Positions 46,768 to 60,927 of a DNA stretch of 64,000 bases are shown here, piece by piece (the stretch's first letter is position 1; every line of letters starts with the position of its first letter). Under the pieces are notes generated by a model. It did not search any database. It was not told where the DNA came from and saw nothing but the letters and a program-made list of their open reading frames with translations. Source of the stretch: Anthoceros angustus (Eukaryota; Streptophyta; Anthocerotopsida; Anthocerotales; Anthocerotaceae); contig MU008170.1 of assembly GCA_010909165.1 (NCBI GenBank), positions 1,364,001 to 1,428,000 of the forward strand, in the 5' to 3' direction. The translations under genes and the position numbers were made by a program.

Positions 46768-49700
46768 ATGTCAACTGCATTACCGGCGTATGGTAATCGG
46801 ACTCCGGAGCAGCTGAAAGTATCGGAATTAAGGGATGAGCTGAGGCGACGAGGATTGCAATCTAAAGGCTTGAAAAGGGAGTTGATAGAGAGGCTTGACG
46901 AGGCTATACAGAAGGAGCTGCAAGAGCAACGCCACACGGGAGTTGCTGCCCAGGCCTTGAGGGAAGCTGAGGCAGAGACCGTCCTAGAACCCGACCCTGT
47001 AGTTGAGCTAAAGCCCGCCCCTGCCTCCCCCGCCGCTGAGCCTTTGCCGCCCGTGTATGATGTCCCCTCAGGAGGGCCTGGTTCTCCCTTCCATGCTGTG
47101 GGAGCAGCAGATTCTCTTCCTCCTGACCTGAACCTGGCACCCAGAGAGGTCCAGATTGAGTCTAAAGAGCCTGACCTGGGGCCTAAGGAAGCCATCCAAC
47201 CCAGGGATTCGGAGGCCGAGACTATTGAGCATGCCGTTGAACCAGAAACTCTTCCGGACTCCATACCTAAGGTTAATTCTGTACCTTCGCCCTATCCTGG
47301 GGGGATTGAAGTTTCACTTCATGAGAGTTTATCTGAGGTTCCAGAGGTTGCTAATAGTGATGCAAATGCAGAACACACGGCAGAGGCAGAGGTTAACCAT
47401 GGCTTGGGAGAAGATCATTTGCCCGAGGTCCAAGGAGAGACAAATGTTGTTCAGAATTATGCAGTGGAACAGTCTGACATTGAGACGTCTTCTGTACCTC
47501 CTGTGAAGCTGACAGAAGAAGAGCTCACATCTCCAAAAGCTGATAATTCTGAATATCTACCTGTTGAAGCTGAGCCTGTGTCAGAGGTCACAACGAAGGT
47601 TGTGGAAGAGATCATGACTGAGGTTGTGGAAGAAGTCAGGACTGAGGTCATAGAAGAGGTCATGACTGAGGCCGTTGAGCCTGAGGCTAAGGAGGTGCCT
47701 GAGTCCAAGGAGGAGCCTGAGACCAAGGAGGAGCCTGAGACCAAGGAGGACCCTGAAACCAAGGAGGAGGTTCTAACTAGGGGAACTGAAGGAGTCTCTG
47801 AAACTGCACTTTCTTTATCAGAAGGACCTGCGGAGATTGATGGTTCTTCCGAAATGCAGGTTGAGGAACAAGTGACTGACGCAACTGAGGTGAGGGTGAA
47901 GCAGGTCCATGTGCAGGTTGAAACTGTGGAAGTAGTTCAGACTGAGTCCAAAACAGGTGATGAGGATGAGCCAATGGTTGAGGTCGAGGTTGAGACAAAG
48001 ACAGTAACAGAAACAGTGACGGAGACAGTATTTGAGGTTGTGCAAAATGCGGATGAGCCTCTTCCTAGCCAGGATGAGCACATGGCAGAGGCAACCGAGA
48101 CCACAGCTGAGCGAGTGACGCAAACTGCTTCAGCATCTGAGAAGCCTGTGGAAGTGGATGAGGCTGCACCGACTGAATTGTTGTTGCCTGAAGTCATACC
48201 AGGGGAATCAGCAGTCCTCAGCTCTGGATTTGGGAAGGGAAGCAGTGAGTCAGACGAACCTCGGGACCTGGAAGAGAGAAATACACAGGCAGCCATTAAG
48301 GAAGTGAAGGAGGGCAGGACTGCCGAGCCACAGAGGGCGAAGGTGGAGGAACTCCGCTCAGAAAGGAGGCATGACAGGGGCTTTAAAAGGGAGCCAGGTG
48401 GTCGGCCTCATGATGACAGGCACCGATATGATCAAAGACGGGAGTTTGGGGGTTCGTACTCAAAGGGTGGTGAAGAGAGACACAGGTACGAGAGGGATAG
48501 TAGGAGGGATGCTATTGGTGCTACTGGAAGGCGTGATGATGAGAAGCAAAGGCATGATGAGCTGAGAAGGGAGCCTATAGGCCTCAATCAGAAAGTTGAT
48601 GAGGAGAGGCAAAGGGCAAGTCGTAGAGATAGGGCAGATGTGCGGCATAGCAAAGAAGGGCACCGGGAAAGGGATGATTTGCTAGATGATAGGTCCCGAA
48701 TGTTCAATTCAAGTGGGGAGCAGCGAGGAAAAGGAGAAGCAGGTGAGGTCGAGGATAATGGGAAGGGAAAGGATACGAGACTCATGGACATTGATACAGA
48801 TGCTTTGGCTGGTACAAAAAGAAAGGATGGAGGTACTGTGGATTTTCTGGTTAATTTCTGTGGGATTTTTGGTTTGTTTAATTTTTGTGATCTTTCGCTG
48901 ACGCAAATCCAATTTCCTGTGAAGCACAGATTTGGATTTGATGCAGTCAGAGCCGATGAAGCGGCAACGTCGATGGAACTCTGGGAAGAATCTTGTTGAA
49001 GATGTTAGAGTTGCCCCAAAAGTGGTGCCAGCTGATGTTGCCAAGGATGTTATTCCAGCAGAAGCTCAAGATGGTCATTCTTCAGGTCCTCCAGGCTCGC
49101 CTACTTCTGTTCCTAGTGTAGTCCCCTCCTCTACCAATCTTAAGGTAACCGCCTCTGAGAGGGCTCCTGCGTCAAGACCGACCAAACCAGATGCGGCTGT
49201 GAATGGGGAAGGTCCAAAGCAACGCGTAGGTGAGTTTTCTGTCTTGATACGGCATGTGTTCAATGTGACCAGTCTCTGCTAATTTAAGTTCCAGCTCTCT
49301 TGACATGTTCCTCTTAACAGTCCCTCCCTCAACAAAGCCATCAACAACATCATTGAAGATAGACAGATTCTTGCGACCTTTTACTCTCAAGGCCGTCCGA
49401 GATTTACTGTCTCAGACTGGAACAATAAAGGACCTGTGGATGGATCACATTAAAACACACTGCTATGTCACTGTATGTTTTTTCACTCCTGCAAAGCTGT
49501 GCACTGGTTTTCTTTGTTGGAAGTTGTGGACCTCCTGACCGGTTGCTGTGAACTGGGGTGTTACGGATTGCGTGGTAGTTGTAGTCGCTGTGCAGTTTGT
49601 TCTATAATTCGTGGGTTTTAACTCGTCTCTGTTTTTTTGGGTGAAAATCAGTACTCCTCAGTAGAGGAAGCTGTTGCTACTCGGGATGCAGTTTACAATC

Positions 49701-50244
49701 TGCAGTGGCCACCTCATGGTGGCAAGTTACTTATCGCTGACTTTGTGGAGCCTGAAGAAGTGAAGTTGAGGATTGAAGGCCCAATTGAAAAGTCTGCTGT
49801 TACTCCAGTCACAACACCTCGTGGGCCAACGGGGAACAATGTGCCAGGTGCTGGTGGCCCCTCTCCGACAGTGACTCATCCGCCGCCCGCTACTGCTCCT
49901 GTCACAAGTCACCCTTCTCCCGCGGGGGTCGCTCCTAGGGAGAAGCCAAGCCTGCCACCGAAGAGAGGTACGACGCAATGTCGATCACAATTCAATTTGT
50001 CCTGCAGTGCAGTTACCTTGAGGGGAAGGTGGCTGGAAGTGGGTGATGTAACTGACCTAGGGCATTGTGAGTGTTTCTTGCCGATGTGACAGAGCCAGAG
50101 CCTGTACCCACATTGGATGATTTGTTCAAGAAAACCAGGGCAAAGCCACATATCTATTACTTGCCACTCACGGAGGAGCAAATCGCCGCGAAGGTGGCTG
50201 CTCCGAGCAAGGCACCGATTAACAAGCCTCCAGTTAGAGTGTAG
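46768..50244 (+). CDS. ACINUS: Acinus-like SAP/RRM nuclear splicing protein
   Basis: Homologue of Acinus, a component of the ASAP/PSAP complex (with SR45/RNPS1 and SAP18) linked to the exon-junction complex. Five exons, 46768-48832, 48930-49229, 49321-49472, 49652-49967 and 50093-50244, give 994 residues. An N-terminal SAP domain (about 10-45: LKVSELRDELRRRGL, GLKRELIERLDEAI) is followed by a long acidic Glu/Val/Thr-rich region with short tandem repeats, then an Arg/Asp/Gly-rich, RS-like segment (about 530-670). Next is MKRQRRWNSGKN, the plant Acinus marker. The atypical RRM (about 795-880) reads SLKIDRFLRPFTLKAVRDLL, DHIKTHCYVT and VYNLQWPPHGGKLLIADFV. After a proline-rich linker comes the RSB motif (about 950-970: TLDDLFKKTRAKPHIYYLPL) that binds SR45/RNPS1. 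The ATG at 46768 starts just before the SAP domain. Transcription converges on TPI. Confidence 0.94.
47693..47769 (+). repeat. in-frame 18-bp tandem repeat in the Acinus acidic region
   Basis: About four units of an 18-bp word (gagcctgagaccaaggag and variants) encode PE(S/T)KEE repeats. Just upstream (47587-47676) are three longer imperfect units encoding VVEEIMTEVVEEV-type sequence. Copy number may vary between alleles. Confidence 0.85.
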
Positions 50245-52317
<2,073 letters not shown>

Positions 52318-53436
52318 GGTGCCGGAGGGTTGGAAGCAGGAGGCGGAGAGGGTAAGTGAGATGCGGCGGGACAGATGGCCTGGCTTTAAAGCTTGCAATC
52401 GCTGCACAGGAATGCAGTCACATCAGCATGCTGCATAACCGGTTCCGCACAAGAGGATGGTAAGCGAAATATATCACACTCTCTCACCTGCCCGCTTTGC
52501 GTTTCCAGAATCTGGATAATGTGGAATCGAGATTCGCACAACCTAGTAGCACAAAAGTTCATTTACTTTATCATCTCCTCCTTCTCAAAGTGCTAATTTC
52601 CTCCACTCCAGCCTCCAGCAAGTGTTTCTTCCTCCCCTATCTCTTATGGATCCGAATGGCAATCAACATAAGATGGTGCTTCTATCCTTGATTTTCTTTT
52701 CCTTCTTCTTCAGATTCGTCACCTTCTTCCCCCTCCTCGTCCTCGTCTTCCTCGTCTTCCTCTGCAGAAGAAGAAGGGGTCGATGGTTGAGACGAAGAGG
52801 AAGAATGCTTCGATTGAAATGTTTGTTTCTTTTGCTTAGAATACTTGGAGCGGTAAGAACGCATTTTCTTCCTGCATGTGAGAACTTTGCAGGCAAGCCT
52901 GATGGCTGCACACCAACACATGAATATCGATAGAGATGGATAACTTGAAAAGGAATGCTCCACAGCCAAACTTCTTGGATGTATCCACATGTATCCATGA
53001 CCCAAACTGACACGTGCGACGGTAGCTACCAGTTAAAAGCAGATGGTACCGGGAGGTTTCACGTCCTCGATATTTTCAAGCCTTGGGGATAATGTGGGTA
53101 ACTGCGGGAGAATGTGTTGTCTGGACAGAGGCACGTGTCGATAGGATACGACACCGATGGCCTTTTTATCCCTTCGCCTCGGGGTTCTTTGGTTACGGAG
53201 GCAGATTGGTTTTAACTAATTTCCGTACACGTTATATGAATTACGTTAAACTGGAACTGATTTCTTTTTCAAAGTCCATTAGCTTGATGATTCACGGGCA
53301 CGCAGCTCATCGCCTCTTCCCCGGATCCGGCAGCCCAAAAGCAGCTGTTCACTGGGCACAATGGCCTCCTGGTGAGAAAAAACTACGTGACCGACCAAAT
53401 GCTCATGACAGTAAAGGATTGAATAAGACCTGCTAC
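52318..53436. other. intergenic, with a small acidic open frame
   Basis: TPI 5' flank and PDK1 3' flank. A minus-strand frame ends near 52682; after a possible acceptor (catgcag, about 52873) it gives KKMRSYRSKYSKQKKQTF followed by a Ser-rich and then a Glu/Asp-rich tail ending GKENQG. It could be the last exon of a small basic-acidic nuclear protein, but no upstream exon or family is evident, and the CTTCCTCGTC low complexity can produce this by chance. Confidence 0.35.
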
Positions 53437-56400
53437 CTACTTGCACAGCGCACACTGCTGCCGTTGAAGGTCGTCGATAGCCTGCTTCCACTGCCATGCC
53501 TGCCCCTTGAGCTCTTCTAAGTTGTACCTTCTATTTGGCTGCAACCAACGAAAGCCAGCTCTCACTCTATCCTTCGAACTGATTTGTGGTCAAATTAATG
53601 GCCCTAGAACAGGGGCCATTGACGCTCATGCAATCCATACTGAGATTACCCTTGCTGCCTGGGCCTATTTTCCCCCTTTAGTACACCTGCTTTCCCATCA
53701 ATACGTGGGTACATTTCGCACAAACACCATGTACACCGGGTGTTGGAGATGCAAGCAGGACACCTGACCCGGTACCTGCCATCAGAACAGCACCTGTGAA
53801 GGAGATCCACTTACTGTTCGGATCGAGAACTTGAAAGCGTTTTCAACCCGCAGACTGAGATTGGCCGACCACTCTATCTCTCCCATCTGTATCATCTTCA
53901 CTGGGTCCACGTAAAACAACCTTGGCTTGTCTGTGAGCATCAGCTGTCTTTTCTTAGTGGAGAATCCTCGGTGCTTTTTCACCAGCGATGTTGCAATTAG
54001 TGTCTCACCAGGACTGAGGAAGTCCTGCCTAAGAGGAGGAGGCAGAGGATAGTCACATCAGGAGATCTGGTGCAAGAAGAGAAAAATGCCGTCTTAGTAG
54101 CAAACATGGACTAGAGCTGTGAGGCATGAAGAAACTAGGTGGCTGAACAGTAACCAGCAAGATGATCAATGGAGCGAGTACCTAAAGGCCATGGGGAATT
54201 TACCAGTGAGGCTTGTGACAGTCGTCCGATATTGTGGACCCCTGATGAAGATGTGAATTTGTTGATGACATGCGGTATGTGGATGTGCCCCCATCGCCAG
54301 CAAAAGGGGGGATAGCCTTCAAGCGACCAGCTATTTCTGAAACTGCATCCTTGTACAGCAATTCAGGAACAGAGCCTGAATGTGGCTGATAAACTGCCCC
54401 TTCACCGGAACTAGCTTTAAAGCTCTGGCTCACATCCTTGTACAGCGATTCAGGAGAAGAGACTGAACGTGGCCCACAAACTGCCCCTTTGTCAGAACTA
54501 GCATTAGAACCCTGGCTCACTGACGAACCTGGTGAAGCTGTAAAATCTGTTGGTTCAATCCTTCTTCCCACTCCCATGAGAGCAGCCTCCCACTGGGACA
54601 CATGTATACCATCATCAATGAACTCATCATCTGTAAAGTCTTCATCAAGCCCTTTGGACAGGTCATCCTGTCAAACACCAAGCAAAGCGATTCAGGCTAC
54701 TGGGTTGCTGCAACATTTGCAGGTCGCGTGGCTATGACAAAAAGATATGTTACTGGTTAGATCAGCTGTTTTAACCTTTGCAAGCACTGGTGGTGTTGCT
54801 TCCCTCACTCTTGACCAATCGATTCCATGGAAGAAAGGATGGCTCTTTAGAGCTGCATAGCCAAGAGGTCCTGCTCCGGGTCTCTTCTCTGGCACGAGAT
54901 CCTATTGAAGATGATAACCAGATTGAAGTAATTAGCTGAGAATGACTTGCGTCCGAGAAAAAGGACAAACATTTGCAAGGAGTCACCTTGCACTTAATAG
55001 GCATTACCAGTAGGCGATTGATCAAGTCCTTTGCGGCAGGCGGGAAGTGGGAGGGCATGTCGAATTGCCTGGCCATTACTTTCTGGAAGCACAAATACTC
55101 ACTGGCAGCTTTAAAGGGCGCCTTGCCTTCAAGCATTATGTAGATGACACAACCCAAAGCCCATAAGTCCGCTCTGTCCAAGAATGGCAAACCAGAATTA
55201 GCAGCATGCACAGCCCACAATCTGAGATACATATACATTGTGGCAACTGGTGAAGGGCATACCCAAGAGTCACTGGATGGGAATTCAGGACCTCTGGAGA
55301 GACATACTCGGCTGTACCGACAAAAGTGCCTTTCGGCTTCGCATCTGAAGCACACAAGCCCAAGCACTTAGACGAGACCCTGTAGCAGAGGTTGAACTAG
55401 CACAAGAATTGAGCGAAAGAAATACCGTCACTTTGCACAAAGACCCCATTTGGAAGAGGCTTCAGCATTTTGGCACTTCCAAAATCAATAACTTTCAAAT
55501 GCCCATCAGAGGTAAGTAGTATGTTTTCTGGCTGCAGACCAACACATGACAGCACGCTAGAACACAGAATTCAGCACGATTGCAGATGCCAGAAGAAACG
55601 TACAAATCGCGCATGAAAAAAACTCAACAAGTACCTTCACATCACGGTGAATTAGTCCTTGTTCATGAATATACTCAGCTGTACCGACAAAAGTGCCTTT
55701 CGGCTTCGCATCTGAAGCACACAAGCCCAAGCACTTAGACGAGACCCTGTAGCAGAGGTTGAACTAGCACAAGAATTGAGCGAAAGAAATACCGTCACTT
55801 TGCACAAAGACCCCATTTGGAAGAGGCTTCAGCATTTTGGCACTTCCAAAATCAATAACTTTCAAATGCCCATCAGAGGTAAGTAGTATGTTTTCTGGCT
55901 GCAGACCAACACATGACAGCACGCTAGAACACAGAATTCAGCACGATTGCAGATGCCAGAAGAAACGTACAAATCGCGCATGAAAAAAACTCAACAAGTA
56001 CCTTCACATCACGGTGAATTAGTCCTTGTTCATGAATATACTCCAGCACGTCCACAAGCTCAGCTGCATAGAAGCGAGCTTCATCTAGGGACAGACGTCC
56101 TTTCTGCGGGACCAAAACTCCTATCAAAACAGAAAGGGACAAGGAAACATTTTCTACACGTTCAATGTGCATCAGACGAAGGCAGACTCCAACCCAGTCG
56201 ACCCAGTAGCCACCAAACATCACGGCCCAGACGATTCTCCTAGAATTACTTGCTTCAGCAGTTACAGAATCCAACACAGCGTGGACCATACCAGCTGTAT
56301 CTGGCGGAAAAGCTCCCCGCCATCACAACATTCCATGCCCATATCTAAAGCAGTTGGGTCAAGGAAGAACAGGAGGCTCCACAGCAGGGGTAAGAAAGTG

Positions 56401-56834
56401 AGTGCCACTGAGGGCTGTCAGGCAAGGATACAAAGAGAGTCCGCATCCTGAAATGTGAACATGAGTCGAACAACACCAGGATGATCGAGAGAGTCCAAAA
56501 TCATCCGCTCCATTTTCACATAGTTGACCTTATTTTCCCTCAGTATGTGCTCCTTGTTCATGATCTTGAGGGCATAGTCTTGCCCTGTTTCCTTCAAAGT
56601 CGCTCGCAACACCTGAATCCACACGGTCACCGCAAAACATCAGAATGAAGAAGTACAAGGTTTGTCACAGCAGATGCTGCAGAGGAGGCAAGCGAGGATT
56701 ACCTGGGAGTAAGATCCGAGACCGTACATTTGTCCCCATCGGAAATTTCCAGGTTTGTAAGGCGCCTGTGGAGCACGGAAGGACTTGTTGTTCGTGTTGG
56801 CATTATTGCGAGAATCAGGGAGGGATGCAGCCAT
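53437..56834 (-). CDS. PDK1: 3-phosphoinositide-dependent kinase PDK1, with an internal in-frame exon duplication
   Basis: AGC-kinase master kinase with a C-terminal PH domain. Thirteen exons on the minus strand: 56703-56834, 56432-56612, 56292-56344, 56002-56103, 55793-55898, 55635-55711, 55426-55531, 55263-55344, 55008-55173, 54776-54901, 54204-54667, 53815-54028 and 53437-53538. All phases fit, giving 636 residues. Kinase motifs: [69 protein letters not shown] and EKRPGAG. The PH part has [20 protein letters not shown] and [11 protein letters not shown] 367-bp tandem duplication adds exons 55635-55711 and 55426-55531, so HRD occurs at about 152 and 213 and DFG at 172 and 233. Skipping those two exons (183 nt) restores a normal 575-residue kinase. 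Family length is about 490-560. Confidence 0.9.
55306..56039. repeat. 367-bp tandem duplication within PDK1
   Basis: Copies at about 55306-55672 and 55673-56039, identical by eye except at the boundary. Each carries the end of one exon ([13 protein letters not shown]), the whole catalytic-loop/DFG exon and the start of the activation-segment exon ([14 protein letters not shown]), with the introns between. The junction lies in a shared atactc word, the codons for Glu-Tyr common to both exons, so the fused exon stays in frame. Confidence 0.95.
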
Positions 56835-58349
56835 TGAAGGCGCCGGATTTGCTCCAATTTCCTCCAATTCTAACAGCGTCAAGCATGAGCTCTCCCTCAA
56901 TGCATCCTCCTCGCAATGCCAGGCGATTGATTCCTGGATTCCACAGCTTCCATTAAATCCTCTCACAGCGGTGACCTATTTTCGTGGACGCTTCCCGAAA
57001 ACAGACTTCCCACATAAATCTGAGGATGGCATGGGAGCAGCGCGGACGTCGCAACGCATGCAAGACCCGTTCGATTGATTAAGAGGAGGAGTCTCGGTTT
57101 CTGGTGCTCCGAAGCGTTTCACGCCCCAAGGGCGCGGACCTGCTCCCTCAACAAGCAGGAGGAGCCGGATTTACGCTTAGGGCGCATTTAGAGGTGCCCA
57201 AGTTTGTCAGTGAAGCCAGAAGCAAAACAAGGGCGAATTTAGAGGTTGGTGACCAAGGTGTGCCAGTGAAGCTAGAGTACACGAGCTTTACAAATGCGCC
57301 TCAGAACAAAGATAAATCGAGCACAATCTCAGGAGACCACTAAACCTACAATATGTGATTCTCGTCTTTGAGATGTAGTTCACTAGGGGACTGTACCCAG
57401 ATTGTGTGTGGCTATGGGATGCTGGCTACGGATGCCGGCAAGAGGACGATTGATGGCGGTCCAAGACACGTTTCAAGCGGCTCGGCAGGGTTCAAAGCTT
57501 GAGCGCGGGTACAGGTTTCTGAGACAAAGGGATGGCTGCAATTCCATGAGAAGCAAACACAATCGTCATGTGTACATACAGAGCTGACAGACTGGACCTT
57601 ACTGAAAAGCCACACTGACCAGGATCACATCCGCCAGGTACAGGTTTCAGAGACAAAGGGATGGCTGCAATTCCATGAGAAGCAAACTCAATCGTCATGT
57701 GTACATACAGAGCTGACAGACTGGACCTTACTGAAAAGCCACACTGACCAGGATCACATCCACCCTCCAAACCATGGAGGCATAAGCCTGGACTCCCAAG
57801 AACAGGAGTTGAATCGTGGTTACCTAGACAATGCATTCCGCAGTACAGAGCCCTTGGCCATTTCTTCGTCCACAGCTGGAAAAGAAAACGACAAATTGTT
57901 GATACTTAACCAGTAGCCTAGACTCCACTTGTTCATCTCCTTGACGTTGATGTGTTTTCAAGCTGGCCCGCACCATCGTTCCTTCCCTGACCGTCTGGTT
58001 CGTGGGGTGTTCCAAACCCGCCTTTGAATCTTCAGTGAGGAAGAGCTGCAAGAAACAGGAATCTTGGAATTGTTGAACTGCCAGGTTGGACGGATATCTC
58101 GTCACTCAGGACAACCCTGCTCAAGTTTCTGCACCTCACCATATCAAGGACTACGGGATGTTTCTGCCCTCCTGACAACCCAGCCATGAATCTGTACCTT
58201 CATGAAATCAAAGACTCGTACACAGACACTGCAACGGGATTTTACGGAAAGCTAAACTTACTGAGTGTGGGAGCTGAGCTGCGTGAACACGCACAGACCT
58301 GGTACGCGGACTGTTCTGGAAGAGAATGTAGATTGTATGAAGGTATGTA
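56835..58349. other. intergenic: PDK1 promoter side and 3' flank of the next gene
   Basis: No supported gene. It includes the PDK1 5' leader, a pair of related 3' words (ttgtcagtgaagc, tgtgccagtgaagc near 57205-57270), the 129-bp duplication (separate entry) and probably the 3' UTR of the glycosyltransferase-like gene. Confidence 0.45.
57509..57768. repeat. tandem duplication, 2 x 129 bp
   Basis: Two copies, from about 57510 and 57639, both acaggtttc then gagacaaagggatggctgca and ending ccaggatcacatcc. Only a few substitutions separate them. No coding role seen. Confidence 0.92.
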
Positions 58350-60080
58350 CTAGTGTACAGCTGCTGCGCATACTTCGTTGGGCGGTGGGGCATCCCAAAT
58401 TTCCCAGTCGGCCTTGAAGGCCTCCATGTCACGCACACAACGGCGTGGTGATCTACTGTACAACTGGCGCCTGATTTGCGAGCTATCATAACCCACAACC
58501 TCATCGTAGATTGGCTCCCAATCTGAGCCCCATTCTCTACTTGCATCACACAGCTGCAACTCAGACTCGGACGATGAGTTGAAGGGCCCCAGCCAGGACT
58601 CGAGCGGTGCCGCTTTAGTTACCAGCACCTCGGCAGCTTTGCCCCTGAGCTTGGGAGTGCAAGGCCTGCATTTGACTCCATTCAGGGGTCCTCTGCTCAG
58701 AATGGAGGCCACCGGCAAAGTTCTCTTGTAGTCTGTTGGAGGCCACACATACTTCCTCCGGCTCAGCACACAGAAAGGCAACTGCTGGAGATGGTATGAT
58801 ATATTGGACACTACGAGCTGCATCTTGAAAGCCGACTCCGAGTTGAGCTTGGAGTAGCCGTAGGCACGGAGAATCGGCAGCATACTCAGTCGTGCCAGAG
58901 CGACTTCACTGGTTCTCCACGTGCCCATCCCAAACCTGTCATTCAAGCCACCGAACTGGCAGCCGTGGGGCACTGTGTACACCTGAGGATCGAAGGCACT
59001 GACTGGTGGAACTGGGTTGCTCCAGAATGTGTCCACCCTCGTCCTCATTATCCAATCGTACGTAATGTTGTGCCTCCTTTCGTGCCCCTTGATCATGTCG
59101 ATGCAGCCTTCCACCAGAGCGAAGTACCGCAATAGGCCCTGTCCATACAATCCAGTGCCAGGCATGAGCAAACGGGAAGCTTGCACATCTTCTGGCAGGA
59201 TCAATGCCTACTTGAAGGTGGTATGCTTGCTCGTAATCAAACCTGAAATTTGCTCACATTCATGAGCACCAAGACTATTCTACCACAATCCTGCACTAAC
59301 ACACCGACCATGGTTCATAAGTTTTGCTCACCTCAAGGCCCTTGGGAGAGCTGGCGCTCGTAAGCAATCCTTCAGGGGCCCGACCACGAGGAATTTGAGC
59401 AGGATCAAACAGGCGAACAGCGGCCAAGTTCTTAGCTCCCCCCAAAACAGTGAATTTGTGAGAATCCTTGTCCAGAGGTGAGTGGAGGAAGACGTGAGCG
59501 TCAGAGTACACATCCAGGACGTATTTTTTTATTGTTGGGCCAGTGAGCTCAAACGATCGAGCTCCACCAACAAGACAGATAGCCACAAGAGGCCCTCCCG
59601 CCACCACCTGCGGATATCACAGATCCAGGTCACCTTGTAAGCACCTTGGCCAGCTATCTGATGCCACAAATCCTTAACACGAAAACACTACCCTGAAGAA
59701 TCCCTGCGCACCTGCCCCTTCTCCCGCTGTAATGAGGTGCGCGAATCCGAGGCTTCTCCCTCCCCTTCATCTTCAACCTGCAGTGGTGAAGAAAATTTGT
59801 CCCAATCCAACGGATTCGAATCAGGATCGGGCTCCGGATCCTGTGGGTCGCAGGAACTCGAGACATCAACGCCATGACTGGCCACTCGCTGATCACAAGG
59901 TTGCTCACAAGAATGACAGGAGCTAGAGGTCGCAACAGTGTGGGGCTCCCAGGCGGTGAGAGGCAAGGTGACGAGGCGGAATTCCAGGTAGGGGTACAGA
60001 GTGAAAAAAAGGCCGAGAATCAGCAGCAGTGTGCAAGAAGAGAGCAGTCGACGGCCCCTTCGCTGAGCCTGGGCTTCCAT
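58350..60080 (-). CDS. type II membrane glycosyltransferase-like protein (DUF7796-type)
   Basis: Three exons on the minus strand, 59712-60080, 59332-59607 and 58350-59207, join in phase 0 and give 500 residues. A short cytosolic N terminus (MEAQAQRRGRR) precedes one membrane anchor (about 13-35: LLSSCTLLLILGLFFTLY), then an acidic Asp/Pro/Ser-rich stem, then a globular domain: PLVAICLVGGARSFELTGP, DVYSDAHVFLHSPLD, LRYFALVEGCIDMIKGHERR, YDWIMRTRVDTFWSNPVP, QFGGLNDRFGMG and SESAFKMQLV. The R-x-D/RVDTFW and GGLNDR patterns resemble Golgi glycosyltransferase folds and the plant family I recall as DUF7796; that assignment is from memory and its substrate is unknown. The second acceptor (caagtag) is slightly unusual but gives the only open join. 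Confidence 0.82.
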
Positions 60081-60927
60081 GGCCTGCTCCAAGCTTGCAT
60101 CCAGACTAGAAAAGACGTCATGCAAGGCAAGCTGCTACCACACTTCGACAATCCCAGCAAGATCACACTCCCTATTCCCGCTCTGCCAGCCCCGACAGAG
60201 CCGGGAGGGAACGCATCCGGAGGCAGGGCCGTCGGGAGCGCCAGCTTCCGAACGCCCTCAATGCAGTCCCGGCTCGCACTGTTGCCTGGGCGACGTGCGG
60301 GCAGGCTGGAAAGCTTACCGCCCGCCCACTCTGGCCCAACCAACAGCGCCATCCGAGACAGGCGCGCTTCAGGAAGGTGGAATGTCTATCAGTAGGCTGT
60401 TCGGACGACCCTACTGGCATCCTCGTCACACGACTGCTGTGGAGGCAGCACGCCACCCGGCAGGTGGGGCCGTCCAGTCTAAATTAAAACTGAACTAATC
60501 CACGATTCATGGACTGCAGTACGTGTGACCCTCACCTTCAACTTCCCATCCGGCCAACCTGCAGAGCTTCGGAGTTCGGAGTTGAGCGACATGTGCAAGC
60601 ATGTGCTTGTAGAAGATCATCCCCTACAGCTCTGTTCATCGACAACAATACGTACCGGATTATCCACACTCCCACTTCCACCACCGTCGCCACGAAATTG
60701 CCCAGCGCCATCTTCACGTCAGGATTCTTCCCTCCCTAACGCTACTGTTCGAGGGCTTGGAAATCTGCAGGCAATGCTTGATGATACGTTCCAATCGCTT
60801 CGCTATCCAGCTTCCGTGTACGTGCGATGCGAGAGCCAGTGAAACCATGGTTACTCTTCCCAGCTCAATGCGTTACAGAGTACAATGTGCAGACGCGCTT
60901 CATCAACCTGTCCAGAGTGAGCTGCCG
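60081..60927. other. intergenic, no gene recognised
   Basis: 5' region of the glycosyltransferase-like gene and 3' flank of RBD1, both on the minus strand. Overlapping frames on both strands lack domain evidence. No repeats noted. Confidence 0.5.

Noticed and set aside
46584-47264. 226-codon minus-strand open frame over the start of the Acinus gene
   Set aside because: Shadow of the real coding frame; Ser-rich with no domain, while the plus strand encodes a clear SAP domain.
56640-56966. Upstream extension of PDK1 before MAASLPDS
   Set aside because: The longer frame has no ATG that improves the family match; MAASLPDS leads directly into the kinase domain.
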